From: Pisolithus tinctorius
Lineage: Eukaryota > Basidiomycota > Agaricomycetes > Boletales > Pisolithaceae
DNA: 64,000 nt
Reading direction: 5' to 3'
Assembly (NCBI GenBank): GCA_024663395.1
Contig: JANFAH010000002.1
Coordinates: 4,588,001-4,652,000 of the forward strand
Shown piece by piece: positions 22,911-33,913 of this stretch (position 1 is the stretch's first letter; the number at the start of each line of letters is the position of its first letter). A program made the translations under genes and the position numbers. The notes under the pieces are model-generated. The model had not been told where the DNA came from and ran no database searches. It was given only the letters and a program-made list of their open reading frames with translations.

Positions 22911-24155
22911 CTAAAACAAACTAGCAACTTCTTCCTTGAAGAAGTCAGATTCCACGTCTGATTCACTGTCCATGGTACTCTGCGCTCGCTCCACCAAAAT
23001 ACGTTGATAATCAGCCCACATGGCTGTCGCAATATCGACCCGCATCCTGCACATGAGTATGTCTTCTTCTAAGCTCCTCGTTCCTTCCATGGCTTGGGGA
23101 TTAGTATGCAGGCCTGGCTGCTGCTCGCCCTCATCATCTTCATCGAGAGAAATATCGTCTGTGCCCTCCTTGCTCTCACCATGCATACGAATAAAATTGT
23201 GAATGGCGCAAAGTGTGGTGGGGATCCGTGCTTGTATATCAATGTCATATTCTGGCACCAGAAGGAGTATTCGAAAGCAATGCTTTAGGATGCCGAAGAT
23301 TCATTCTATGACATTTCGTGCCGACGTGTGCTGCAAGTTGAAAAGCTCCTCCTTATTTGCTGGTCTGAGAGGAAATGAATAAATAAATAAAACAGTGAGC
23401 AAGACAAAAAACATACCGCGTGTTAGCATGGCCCCATTCTGCAAGATGATACCGGATGCCCTGGTAGGGGACTAGCAACTCTCGACATGAGGGGTAGCTG
23501 GCATCAGCGAGGAGATATTTTCCATTGGGGATGTGGAGGTTGGTGGATGTTGTGTCACTGTAGACATGGGCATCTGTCGCAGATCCTTCCCACCCTGTCA
23601 GCATATAAACAAACTTCAGACCGAAATCGCAGATGAACAGGCCATTTTGCAAGAGGAATCCCTTGCGGTTGTGATAGTTGGAACGTATAATTGAAGGGGG
23701 GATACAGGAATGTGGCAGCCATCTATCGCACCAATCGCATTCCGAAAGTATGGCCAAAATTTGGGGTTGCATCGGATCTTCGGATGGATGGCTTCACCAG
23801 TCAGAAACTGGACATAGGTAATATAAAAGGGGGGTTCTGAAAATATGAAGAGCAATTTCTTGAAGTACCTGTAAAAAAATATGAATATCTGATTTGTCAC
23901 ATGTATTTTGTATTGAACTCACCGAGATATTGTGTCATTTGACCGCTGAAAATGCTCACCAACATGCCTGACCGTCAGGCCAGTCACACATGTGTAGAGC
24001 AAAATCACGAGCTGTTCTTCCAGAGTAACAAATTTCGAGTTGCTGTGACCAATCTCCCGCAGCTCCTCTATGAGCTGAACAAAAATCTCCTTGCACATAC
24101 CAAGTTCACAGCGAATACGATCAGGGTGACCAGTTAGGAGTTCTTGAACCCACAT
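22911..24155 (-). pseudogene. PIF/Harbinger DDE transposase, broken
   Basis: HARBI1-type endonuclease-like transposase. Exon 1 (from 24155) encodes RCELGMCKEIFVQLIEEL and LLYTCVTGLTVRHVGEHFQR. Later parts contain the catalytic GAIDGCHIP, GLKFVYMLTGWEGSATDAHV and YLLADASYPSCRELLVPY blocks and PEYDIDIQARIPTTLCAIHNF. A one-base frameshift lies near 23705, just after GAIDGCHIP. An in-frame TGA at 23301-23303 follows ARNVIE, where Arg is usual. Introns at about 23866-23921 and 23350-23417 keep GT-AG ends. It converges with the Myb-like gene, the normal arrangement. Confidence 0.88.
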
Positions 24156-24185
24156 GTCTCCAGAGAGTTTGGAGGTGTGGTACGG

Positions 24186-24311
24186 TGAGATAGGAGAAGC
24201 CCCTCCGTCCTCGTTGACTTGTTCTTTCTACTGTACATCGCGTCTCTCTCCATCTGCCTCCGCTGACTAAGGCTGACTCATCCTCGCCTCTCCCCCTGCT
24301 CCCCTACTACA
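24186..24311 (-). repeat. 3' LTR of the minus-strand retrotransposon
   Basis: 126 bases, nearly identical to 30088-30213. On minus it is preceded by a purine-rich GATGGGGGCACA that could be the polypurine tract. Confidence 0.9.
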
Positions 24312-24359
24312 TGTGCCCCCATCAAAAAAGACTCGCGACGTCCTCGTCGCTCCCTTCCG

Positions 24360-27300
24360 TCATCCTTCTTCTGTCACGGTCTCGCCCACTTTGTCGTCTC
24401 CTTCAGCCGCCTCCGTTACCTGCTCATCCGTCCCCATCTTTTCCTGTAGTTTTTGCATGTATGCTACTTGGTCTGTATGTAGCTTGGTACCTTCTCGCGG
24501 TGTGAACGCGCGTAACCGTCTTGCACTGTATTCGCCATGTAGTGGGGTTCCATTCAGTGTGACGAGTTTGTAAGCGTTCCGGAGTTGCTCCGCGATCCTG
24601 TGTGGTGTTGACCACTTCGGGAGTAGCTTGCGTTCTGTTTTAAACGTGTAGTCAGTGTCGCTTCTATAGATCTGGACGAGTTGTCCGGGGTTAAAGACTA
24701 CTTCGCCTGGGTGTCTTCGTAAGACTCTTCGGTCGAATGCCCTTTTCCTTTCCACTGCGTGTTTCACTGCTTCATCGTATCCGTCCAGTCTCTGTTGCGC
24801 TGCATACTCCATGTGCGTTGCTGCTTCCACGACGTCCAGTGGCACCAATGTGTCCTCTGGTCTGGTGTGTTTGGTGTCGATGACGAGTCCCAGCAGGAGT
24901 TCTTTTGGCGTGTGTTTGAACGCTGGTAGTAGGCGATTATTGAGTGCCCTTACTGCATTGTCTAGGTGGTCCGGCCATGTTCCTGGTAGTCACTCCCACT
25001 TTGTCGTGTCTGTTTCGTCCTCACCTAGCTCTGGCGCGCATAGTCGTTTTAGCACGTGTAGTAGCAGTTTGTTCGTTCCTTCTACTAGTCCATTTACCCA
25101 CGGGGAGTACGCCGCTACTACGTGGTGTTTGCACGACCATTTTCTGCAGAACTCCTTTACTGCGTGGTTGTCGAAGTGCTTTCCACCGTCAGTCATGAAC
25201 GTTTCGGGTGCGACGTACGTGTTGAAGATCGCTGACAGACTGTCTATTGTTGTTTTGGCAGTACCTGCTGTTTTGAATTTTGTTACCCACAGATGTTGAG
25301 AGAACGTGTCCATGAACAGGCCTAGCGTATGGTATCCGCCTTTGCCGGTGGGCATGCTTAGATAGTCGCCCACTAGTAGTTCGAACGGGTGCCTGCGCGT
25401 GATTGGTTCTAGTAGTGAGTGTATGTATTGTGTTCCGAAACTTTTGCACTTAGCGCAGTCTGTGATCGCCTTCATGATTGAGATGTCGATCTTTGGAGAG
25501 TAGTAGCGGTCCGTGAGGGCGATTTTCAGCGCGTCGCGTCCCCAGTGCCCTCCTGTATTGTGTACGCGTTTTGCCTCTTGTTCCGCTTCCTGCCTAGTTA
25601 TGCACTCGGTTCTGCTTCGGGGTCATATGTTCGTTTTGCCATATATGCGCCATAGCCGTCCATCTTCTATTAAGTACTGCGACACTCTGTGTCTTGCCCT
25701 GCTACGGTCTTTTGGGTTTGATGTTGTGTCGACGTTGAGAATCGCATCTATTACCTCTAGAAACATTGGTTCGTCAGTAAACCGGTCTCTTAACCTTTGT
25801 AGTTTCTCATCTAATTGGCTTAGCGCGAACACGTCGTTCACTAGTCCTGTCATCGCTTTGGGTTCCGGGTTTACCGACCACTGGCTGCCGTCATCGTCTG
25901 TTCGTTCTGTGTTGTCCCATTGTCGGCTCAGGCCATCCGCTACTACATTTAGTTTGCCTGGGATGTGTCTTACCGCCACTATGTTGTGTGCTAGTATTCC
26001 ATCTCTCCATCGTGCGTGTGCTGCCGATATGTTGTCGTTGGCCAGCATGTCTCTGAGCGCTTGGCAGTCCATTTCTACCTCCACCGGGTAGCCCCAGATA
26101 ACGTCTGAGAAGTGGTCTAGGCCGTATTTGAGTGCTGCGAACTCCAGTAGGAACGGCTTGTAGTTGCGTTCAGATGCGGACGTGCGTTTTGATGCGAACG
26201 CGATAGGTACTATTTTGTTCACCGTTTTACCACTTGGTAGTTGTATCTGTATTCGTTGTGTCAGTACGGCTCCTAGGCCTTCTTGGCACCCATCCGTTGT
26301 GACGATGAATGGCGTTCCGTCGTACTTGGGTGCGTGTAGTACTGGTTCGTTCGTTAGCGCCGCTTTCAAGTGTAAGAACGCTCTTGTATGTTCTGTCCTC
26401 CACCTGTCTTTCAGCTTGTAATTTGTCATGGCTCGTCTGTACGTCATTTTTGCGACTGGTTTTGGTACGTCAACGTCCTTGACTAAGTTCTGTAGCGGTC
26501 CTTCGATTTTCGCGTATCCTTTTATGAGGTCTCTGAAGTGGCCGGTGAGTCCTAGGAACGAGCTGAGGTTTAGTGCGTCTTCTGGTTGCTTCCAATTGAC
26601 AATTGCTGTTAACTTAGCTATATCCGGTTGTACTCCGTTCGGTCCTACCGTCGCTCCTGCGAACGTTGTTTCCGACATGAAGAGTTTGCACTTCGTTGGC
26701 GATATTGACAGGTTATTTTCCCGGAACCATTGAAAGGCTTTGCGTAGCTTATCTAACATTCCGTTGAACGTGTTATCGCTGGTTCCGCCGTCGTCTACGA
26801 ACAGTTCTATTATATTTGTTGCTAGTAGGTCGTGTAACTTGGTTGTGATTGTCACCGAGAACGTAGTTGGGGCTCCTGTTAGTCCCATAGCCATGCGCGT
26901 GTACCAGAAGTATCCGCGCCCTTCTACGAAGAAGGTTAGGTACGGTCTCCATTGTTTTGGTACTTCGATTGCGTAGAATCCTGAAGCGAAGTCAAAAACT
27001 GAAACGTATTTGTGACCACTTAGCCGCTGTTGTTTTGCTCTTATGTCCCCTTGGTGCATGGGCGGTATTTGTGCGACCTTGTTGAGTTCTGCGAAGTTTT
27101 GGGTGACCCTCCACTTTGTGGTACTGCCGCCCGTCCGTTGTTTCATCGCTGTCCCTTCGGCTTTCCTCTCCATGTTTGGGAACGGTACCTCTATGCCTGC
27201 TTGTCTGCATTGTTCGTTCAGTTCTTGTTGTAGGTCCTTCAGCGTCATGCCTGCTTTGTCTTCATGTGTTTTTTGCGTTAGTACTGTTGGCGCCACGTGT

Positions 27301-28310
27301 TTGATTTCTTTTATGTTTGCTGGTTCGACCATTCCCGCGTCCAACATTTGCTGTACCCATGTGTGCATGAATGCTTTCTGCGGTGGTGATAGCGGTCGTT
27401 GTCGAGGCGATGTCGTGAAGGTTTTTTCTTTTGGTATGTTAAGGTCAATCGATGCGCCTGGTACGAGTAGTACCTCCTTGATCGAGCATGCGAAGACATC
27501 AGCGTATTCCGCTATGAACTCGTCTACTCGCCTTTTCTCGTCGGTTGTTAGTTCGTTCCCTATCTTGACCGCTTTCTGTATGTATTCTATTCGTTTGATG
27601 TTGAACGGGTTTGTTTGCCTTGTGAATATATCTTCGTCTGAGTTTATCTGGTTCACCGCACATGGTTTCGTACTTGGGCCTTCGCTTGCCATGGTTCGTT
27701 TATCGGTGTCACGTTGCTTGATGTCCAGGGTCTTGTGTTTATTACCCATGACTTGTTCGTGGGTTTGGTCGTGATATCTGTTGTGTAGTGTTAGCATGTG
27801 TTCTCCGTCTGACACAGTTACCTGGTCTGTATTGTAGTCGTGTTGCGCCTTGAACGCAATTAGTAGTGGCTTTCCTACCAGGAATGCCCATCCGCCTCCG
27901 CTATTAAATACCACGAACGTGCCTTGTGTCTTGACGTCTCCTGCTCGTATCGTTCCCGTCCATTGTGCTACTGCTGGTATGATTGTGCCGTTCGCCATCC
28001 TCAGTGGTCGTGAGCAGGCGATCCACCCTTTTAGCCTGTGTTTGACTGTTTCGAAGACCGTTGTACACATCGCGTTTATCATTGCGCCGTCGTCGAATAG
28101 GGCTCGTACTCGTATTCGTTCCCCATTTACGTTGTCTATTGTTATGTTCTGTACGAATGGGACGGTTTTGTTGCTCTTGGAATCTGCGTCGTCTGCTTGT
28201 GCGCTCGCTGTGTATATGTCGACTGTTTCGTCGATTGCATTGTTCGATACATGCGGGCCCGTGTATTGTACTTGTGATCCGTGAGCTACTGGGGTCGTCG
28301 TTCCGTCCAT
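24360..28310 (-). pseudogene. pol: Minus-strand retrotransposon pol, two in-frame TGA codons
   Basis: Single frame. Protease-like ALFDDGAMINAMC; reverse transcriptase with ASGFYAIEVP and the catalytic ELFVDDGGTSD; RNase H with TTDGCQEGLGAVL and HIPGKLNVVADGLSR; integrase with an HHCC finger (VHNTGGHWG, CAKCK) and DDE residues in LLVGDYLSMP, FMTDGGKHF and WVNGLVEGTNKL.; a basic C-terminal domain ends at 24360. TGA at 25623-25625 separates RNase H from integrase, and TGA at 24990-24992 (after KWE) splits the integrase. Both lie in an otherwise continuous frame. The start ATG overlaps the gag stop as TAATG at 28312-28308. Confidence 0.9.
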
Positions 28311-29517
28311 TACGGCGACCCGTCCTCTTTTCCCTGCTCGTCTTCGATGACCAACCTGATATCTGTCGCCATTGCTCTATTGATGGGCCCTAACGCCCGA
28401 TTGCACATCGCCCTCCATGCGGTTTCTCTAGGGTCCAAACGCATCCTATCTCTGGGTGGTATTGGGCAGTCGCGGCTTGTGTGGCCGTGTGTTCCGCACT
28501 TATAGCACTCGCCCGAGCAAACCGCTGCTGTTCCTGGTCGCAGTGGGAACGGGGTGTGCTCAGCCACTCTTGTGGCCTCGCCGTATGTCTGCGTCCAGGC
28601 GTTGAGTTGTGCTTCGTACGCTCTCCATCCTCCTGGGTCTGCCGCGTGGTGTGTGAGTTTATTGACGTTATTGCGGATGATTTCCTTCTGCGTGTCGGTG
28701 AGCGGTGCTGGTGCTTGTCTCCCTTGTTGGATCGTGAAGCAGGAGCTTGTTGAAGCTGGCTTCGGCACTGTCGTTGCTGGTGCTGCGATGTTTGTGGGTG
28801 TGATTGTAAGCGCTGTAGCCTTGCTGTGAAGTCTGCCAACGACGCCTTCTGCTGTTGCGCGAGTCGCCTCTCTCTCTCGTCCTCTTCCTTTTTCCTCTCG
28901 TCCAGTTCCTCCTTCTCCCTCTGTATCTCCTCTACGTCCAGTCCCCGAACTTCCGACGCCAAGTCTTCGAAGGATGTGTACTTCTTCTTCGTTAATTTTC
29001 GGATAACCTTGGGAAGTTGTTTGTGTACGATGCGAACGAGGCCTATGTCTCTCTCCACTCCCGCTGCCTTAGCCAGGCGTAGTACTTCCTTCGCCCATAC
29101 TATGTGCGCCCACACCTTCGTGCCTCCCACCTCCTTTCTGGTTCCTACCTCCTCGTCTTTCAGTGTTAGCGCGGTTAGTTCTTCTTGGTATGCCTCCTGT
29201 GTCTTTACTGCTGCTGGCAGTGGTTCCCATTGCTCGTTGAACGCCTTCTCTAGCTCTGTCCATATCACCTTCTGGGAGCTGCTCAGGCCATCGTACCACC
29301 TTTGCGCTTCTGAGCACGGTGCGAGGTAGTCTTGTAGGGCCTCGATTTTCTCCATTTCATCTGTCACTGCCGCCATTCGCATGATACGTTTGAACGTGCG
29401 TAAGAAGGTCTGTGGATCCTGCGTTTCATCCTCATCCCCCCTGAACGGTTTCAGATCCGTCATCATCGCGACTCGTGCTGGGTCTGTCCTCTGTGCCAAT
29501 CTCGTAGCCGCGGGCAT
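28310..29517 (-). pseudogene. gag: Minus-strand retrotransposon gag, frameshifted
   Basis: Gag polyprotein. The capsid part reads LKPFRGDEDETQDPQTFLRT and YDGLSSSQKVIWTELEKAF, and a strongly charged coiled stretch (EEIQREKEELDERKKEEDER) follows. Near 28835 the frame shifts by one base, and the continuation carries the zinc knuckle CYKCGTHGHTSRDC before the stop at 28310. The frame is open upstream to about 29915 without an ATG, so the first in-frame ATG at 29517 is used; a spliced or upstream start is possible. Confidence 0.8.
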
Positions 29518-30060
29518 AGTGTTCGCTGTCTGTCGATTTCCTGCTGTGGTGGGTGGTGGTGCTGAGACGTACTCGGGTAGTGTACTGGTTTCGTGTGGTA
29601 CTAGTTGTTGTGTTATTGCTCGGGTGGTTCGACTGGGTCCCGCGTACTGCAGCGACCAGCGTATTGCTGCTGTGTTGTCCTGTGGCTGCTCGTCGGACGT
29701 TGGGCTTAATTGTCTGGATGGTGGTAGCCCTCTTGTGGATGCGTACTCTGGTGGTGAGTCCGACACCAGCTCTAGCGCGATGTCGCTTTCTGTTAGTGGC
29801 GTGTCCAGTGGTGACGACGTTCTGGACGTTGTGTCGGGCGTTACACGTGCCGTGAACCGACCCCGTTCGTCCCTTGGTTGTCCTCGTTTGGGTGGCAGGA
29901 TTGTGTGTGGTTGTTACGGTGCGTTGTTGTTTTCTTAAGTCTTGTGTATCGGGTCGATACAGGTTGATACGGGTCTGCGGGTTTTATGCGTGTATCACTG
30001 CTATATCTGTGCTCGGCGTCTATGCGGGTCTCGGTGCAGGTTTCTGCGGTTCTTTTTGTG

Positions 30061-30084
30061 GGTTCGAGTGCCCTCTCGTCACCA
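30061..30084 (-). promoter_or_regulatory. Primer-binding site complementary to a tRNA 3' end
   Basis: On the plus strand this reads like a tRNA 3' part: T-arm GGTTCGAGT, acceptor arm and terminal CCA, 24 bases, three bases from the 5' LTR. On the element's own strand it starts TGGTGACGAG, the expected start of a primer-binding site. The donor tRNA is not identified. Confidence 0.75.
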
Positions 30085-30087
30085 CGA

Positions 30088-30213
30088 TGAGATAGGAGAA
30101 GCCCCTCCGTCCTCGTTGACTTGTTCTTTCTACTGTACATCGTGTCTCTCTCCATCTGCCTCCGCTGACTAAGGCTGACTCATCCTCGCCTCTCCCCCTG
30201 CTCCCCTACTACA
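30088..30213 (-). repeat. 5' LTR of the minus-strand retrotransposon
   Basis: 126 bases ending at the ACGG target duplication. One substitution (CGTGTC versus CGCGTC) separates it from the other LTR. Confidence 0.9.
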
Positions 30214-31139
30214 ACGGTATCGGCTCTTTGCGAACACTGGAGCCAACCAGTTCAGCCAACAAGACTAGGAGCGTCTGGAGGGCAGTCAAAATATGCTGCA
30301 GTAGCGCTTGGTGCACATCAGGATGATCAGGTGGCATCTTTGGAGGAGTTCAATCTCCGACATACTGCCAGACCTTATGCCGAATCTGTGCGCCACCCAT
30401 CAAACAAGAACAATCTGACAAGTTTCTGAACTGCAAGTGAACTGCACTTTCCGTACAAGCTCTTACCAAGACCTTCAAAGCGACTGAAACAACATGTAGC
30501 CTGTAGCTGTCAAGGCAGAACAATTCAGCCCATCTCCTCTCATTGGCAGACCCTTGTTACTTCCAATGTCAAATAATTCTCTTCTTACAATTGCCAACTT
30601 CCATACAAACATAACAGAAAAGAGTGGGCTGGTAGTCTTGAGGCTTTGGACCTCAAGATTGAAAGAACCATGGTTAGGTGCATCAGGAAATTAACAAAGT
30701 ACTATCCATACTTATTTTAGCACCGATTGTCAAATAAGCACGGATAGCGCCGTGACTTATTTAGGTAGATCCTTCGCCCATCTGGGCTTTTTTGCCTTTT
30801 TGCTTAATGACTTTTTTGACTTATTCGTATTATTCTACTATCCATGCTATCCACAGCATGTCATTCTTGTTATACATACCTACCTTTTTCATTATTTTAA
30901 TCGGTCACACACTTATCAGGTTAGAAACACGATAGGTATTGAGAGCGGAGTACCAAACATTAAACGAATGTAGAAATTGTAGTTGCGAGTCAGGGATGAC
31001 AGAAGGTGATAGCGAAGTGGCTATGAACATGAATTGATGCAGATTAGAGAGCGGTGATAATGACTGGTTTGAAGGAGGGGGAAGAAGGGCACATGCAAAA
31101 AAAAAAAAACTGTGGATGTGCGATGAGGATTCTGTCAAA

Positions 31140-33569
31140 CTAAGTCAGTAAACCGTGTAGAGACAAGGTATTTGTCCTACAGATATTCATGCACTGATCT
31201 ATGGACATGCCAAGGTCTTCTGCCGCTGAATCAACTCGGAGACTACCATCGTCCAACAAGGAATCCGTGGCCAGTGAGACAAGGGCATTTGCCATGGAGA
31301 CGATTTCTGTCAGTGCCAAATGATCGCGTTTAGCAACCGACGTATAATAGTGCCTGGTACACGTTCCCCAGTTTTGCTCTGAGAACGCCAGGGCAGCAGA
31401 TGATTCCTTCCCAGACGTCCTGTTGAGTTTGAGGGGAGTCTTCGCAGTGGCCTTGCCCCAGGTGCTGATCTGGTTGTCGATGTCCATGTCACCCCTTTGG
31501 AATAGTTGAATGGCATGCTCAAGCTAAAACCTTTTGTTACTATGCGATCTGATGGGCAAAATATACTACTCACCGCAGCGCAAGAAAGCACAAGGGCCCC
31601 TTGGACACCAAACACTTTCAAAGTATCCGTTCTGAGTGCCAGGATATCAGGGCATCTGATGCAGGATCGCAAATGAGTGTGGGCAAGGAGCTGCAGTATG
31701 AACTGTGAGCAGAAAGTGTTCGCGGGATTTTGATGGTCGAGGTCTTGATATAAGAACGAGAACCTCTCCAGGAGGTCATTGCACGTCTCCTGAATTGCGG
31801 GCAAGTCCATAGACTCGGCATCTATATCGTTACTAGGGCCCGCCGCAAGGAAATGAGCTATGATTGCGATAGTGGTGGAGCCGAAGTTGCTGCGCCACAC
31901 CGTAAGCCGACGAGTTGCCTGTCCAAGAAAACATAGGTTAGACCTTTGATTAACTATGAAGGAATTATTATTAGTACAAGGGAGAAAATAGGTGTTCCAG
32001 GACATATTGCACTGAGGTCCAGGAAATCTGTGCTGATGGTAGTGATGATGATTTGAATAGCACACATCAAGTCCTGGTCAGGGATTAGCCATGGATCCGC
32101 CAGGCTTCCAGCCCACATCACGAGAGCAGGGAGTATCTGCTTGGTCCATTTTCTATCCACTTGCAGTGCGGCAGGCAAATCTAGGTTGATGTAACGTATG
32201 CGCCCGGTACCACTGGTTCCGCTTGATGAGACTTGACTGGGTGTTCCAGGCCCCGCTGAGGACGACGGTCCCACAGTATTTGCTCCTTGTTTGCTAAAGT
32301 TGTTACTAGTCTTCGCCTTCTTCGCCGGCTGGTCAATTACAATATTACTCTGTCACTCCACATAGTTAGCAGGGCACTTGAGCGGGTAGGAGGACATACC
32401 ATTGCGGTCACACGGTGGAGCTCGGGGGCCTTTGGTGTGCATAGATGAATATTTCTATCACGGTGGCCATCATCATCTGCTTCATCAACCTCAGATGTCA
32501 CAATGTATTCAGAGCTATGGTCAGTATGTTTGCGCTTAGAACTGGCCAGGGCCATGTTGGAAATGGGCCTGTCGAAATCATTGTCGCTCTCTTCAAGTTC
32601 TAAGTTAAAATGGGCATTGGCCGTGCATGCGACCAGCTAGAAAACATAGGAATTAAGGCTGAATGATGTTCTTAATCAGTTGATCAATAACGTACCTTCG
32701 TCTCGCGATAGCCTGCGAACCTGACAGGTACAGTTCCCTGTTGATCTTTGTCGTCGTCTCCACTCTCGTCATGGGTCGGCAAACCACTTGGGTTTATTGA
32801 GGGAGTTCTGCCGTAGACTGGAATTGTATTGGAGGCCGCTGAGCTGACACTGGTAGCATTGGTGGTCAAGGAAGGGACGGTTGAAGACAGTGGGTGGGGT
32901 GTCGAATTGGAGTGAGAGTTGGAAGGAACAGAGTTTTGAGGACTATTGTTGCCGGAACTGGGGCCAACATCGTTAGCCCACTTGTTGACATGACCAAGAA
33001 GGAGAGCTCTCCTGTTCAGGGCACTGATATTCCATAGCAAATTTAGCCAGTGTAAAGTTGATTCAGTTAGAAGTAGCATCGTAGAAATAGTGCAACGCAC
33101 TGTTGACGGTGAGCATTTCCCTCTCGGACTTGTGCACGTGTTGACTCCCCAACACCAATGTAGTCAGCCAAATTAGCAACCGCATATTGTCTTTTCACTG
33201 CACGGCTGCTGGGAACCACCCTTGGACGTGGCTTATCTCTCACGTTCGAATCCAAAAGATCTGTGACAACCCGAGGCATGCTGAGGGCATGGTGAGTATC
33301 AACTTCCATATCGTCCTGATCTATTTATCCATCAGCTCAGAGTTCCCAAAGGTGGAATAGAACGTGCCCTCACCGTTAACATGAGGAGTGATGGGTATAT
33401 TAGTGAGCTTCTTTTGAATAGCTCCCCTCGTCGGTTTCACTGGCTTCGTTTTCTCAACAGCATCTTCCATACTTTGGCTGACCTCCATGGTGGCCTCCAT
33501 CTCGTGGATCCGGGTGCCACCCTGCTGAATGGCAACATCCCGAGCGTCTTTGATTGCCTTCGCATGCAA
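31140..33569 (-). CDS. Accessory protein of the Plavaka element (hypothetical)
   Basis: Multi-exon minus-strand gene, boundaries approximate. The N-terminal segment (33569-33321) is charged; later segments are Ser/Thr/Pro/Asn rich with acidic tracts. The conserved part reads RIRYINLDLPAALQVDRKW, ILPALVMWAGSLADPWLIP, FLYQDLDHQNPANTFCSQFI and FSEQNWGTCTRHYYTSVAKR. I recognise this last pattern from proteins encoded next to transposons in Agaricomycetes, where the function is unknown. It diverges from the transposase inside the same inverted repeats, which supports its being element cargo. Introns of 50-70 bases with GT-AG ends separate the parts; intactness was not proven. Confidence 0.5.
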
Positions 33570-33913
33570 GTCGTCCGCTTGCTTCTTGGCCAGGGTGCGT
33601 CATTTAACCTGTGTGTCGAGCACTATCTGTCCCAGGTGTAGGTTAGCCTTCTCCCTTCGTGGACGATGGCTCTGGGGATTGTCGGTCAACATCATCCCAT
33701 TGTGCAAGGTGGAAAATGGAGGCAACAGTGGTAAGTTTGAACTTGTCTATTTTATGGTAATATTTCCCACAAACAAATGACCTGATTTCATAGACTAAGG
33801 CCTATTTACCCTGATGACTTACATATCAACCATGCAGCACTCAACGTGATTTTTTTTCAATACATACACTGACAATGCTGCCAGCCAGGGATGACCATAC
33901 TCGCTGAAGACCA

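Larger units (their letters stand above)
24186..30213 (-). mobile_element. Gypsy-type LTR retrotransposon on the minus strand, 6.0 kb
   Basis: Two 126-base LTRs (24186-24311 and 30088-30213) differ at one position I can see. Read on minus they start TGTAGTAGGG and end CTATCTCA. Target duplication ACGG flanks both ends (24182-24185, 30214-30217). The domain order protease, RT, RNase H, integrase is of the Ty3/gypsy type. The near-identical LTRs make this the youngest large insertion here, yet pol already has two TGA codons and gag a frameshift. Confidence 0.93.
11928..30462. mobile_element. PIF/Harbinger DNA transposon, interrupted by two LTR retrotransposons
   Basis: Terminal inverted repeats start GAGCTTGTACGGAAAGCGCA at 11928, and its near-complement reads inward from 30462; similarity extends about 70 bases with mismatches. 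A TTA target duplication flanks both ends (11925-11927, 30463-30465), the hallmark of PIF/Harbinger. It carries the two usual genes, a Myb/SANT-like ORF on plus and a DDE transposase on minus. Removing the nested retrotransposons leaves about 3.0 kb. Both genes carry disabling mutations, so the copy is not autonomous. Confidence 0.93.

Noticed and set aside
26740..28393. Plus-strand ORFs over the minus-strand retrotransposon
   Set aside because: They are antisense to pol, rich in Cys, Ser and Val as expected of a shadow frame, and lack motifs.
30061..30084. Possible tRNA gene
   Set aside because: Only the 3' part of a tRNA is present, with CCA encoded and no 5' half. Its place beside the 5' LTR makes it a primer-binding site.
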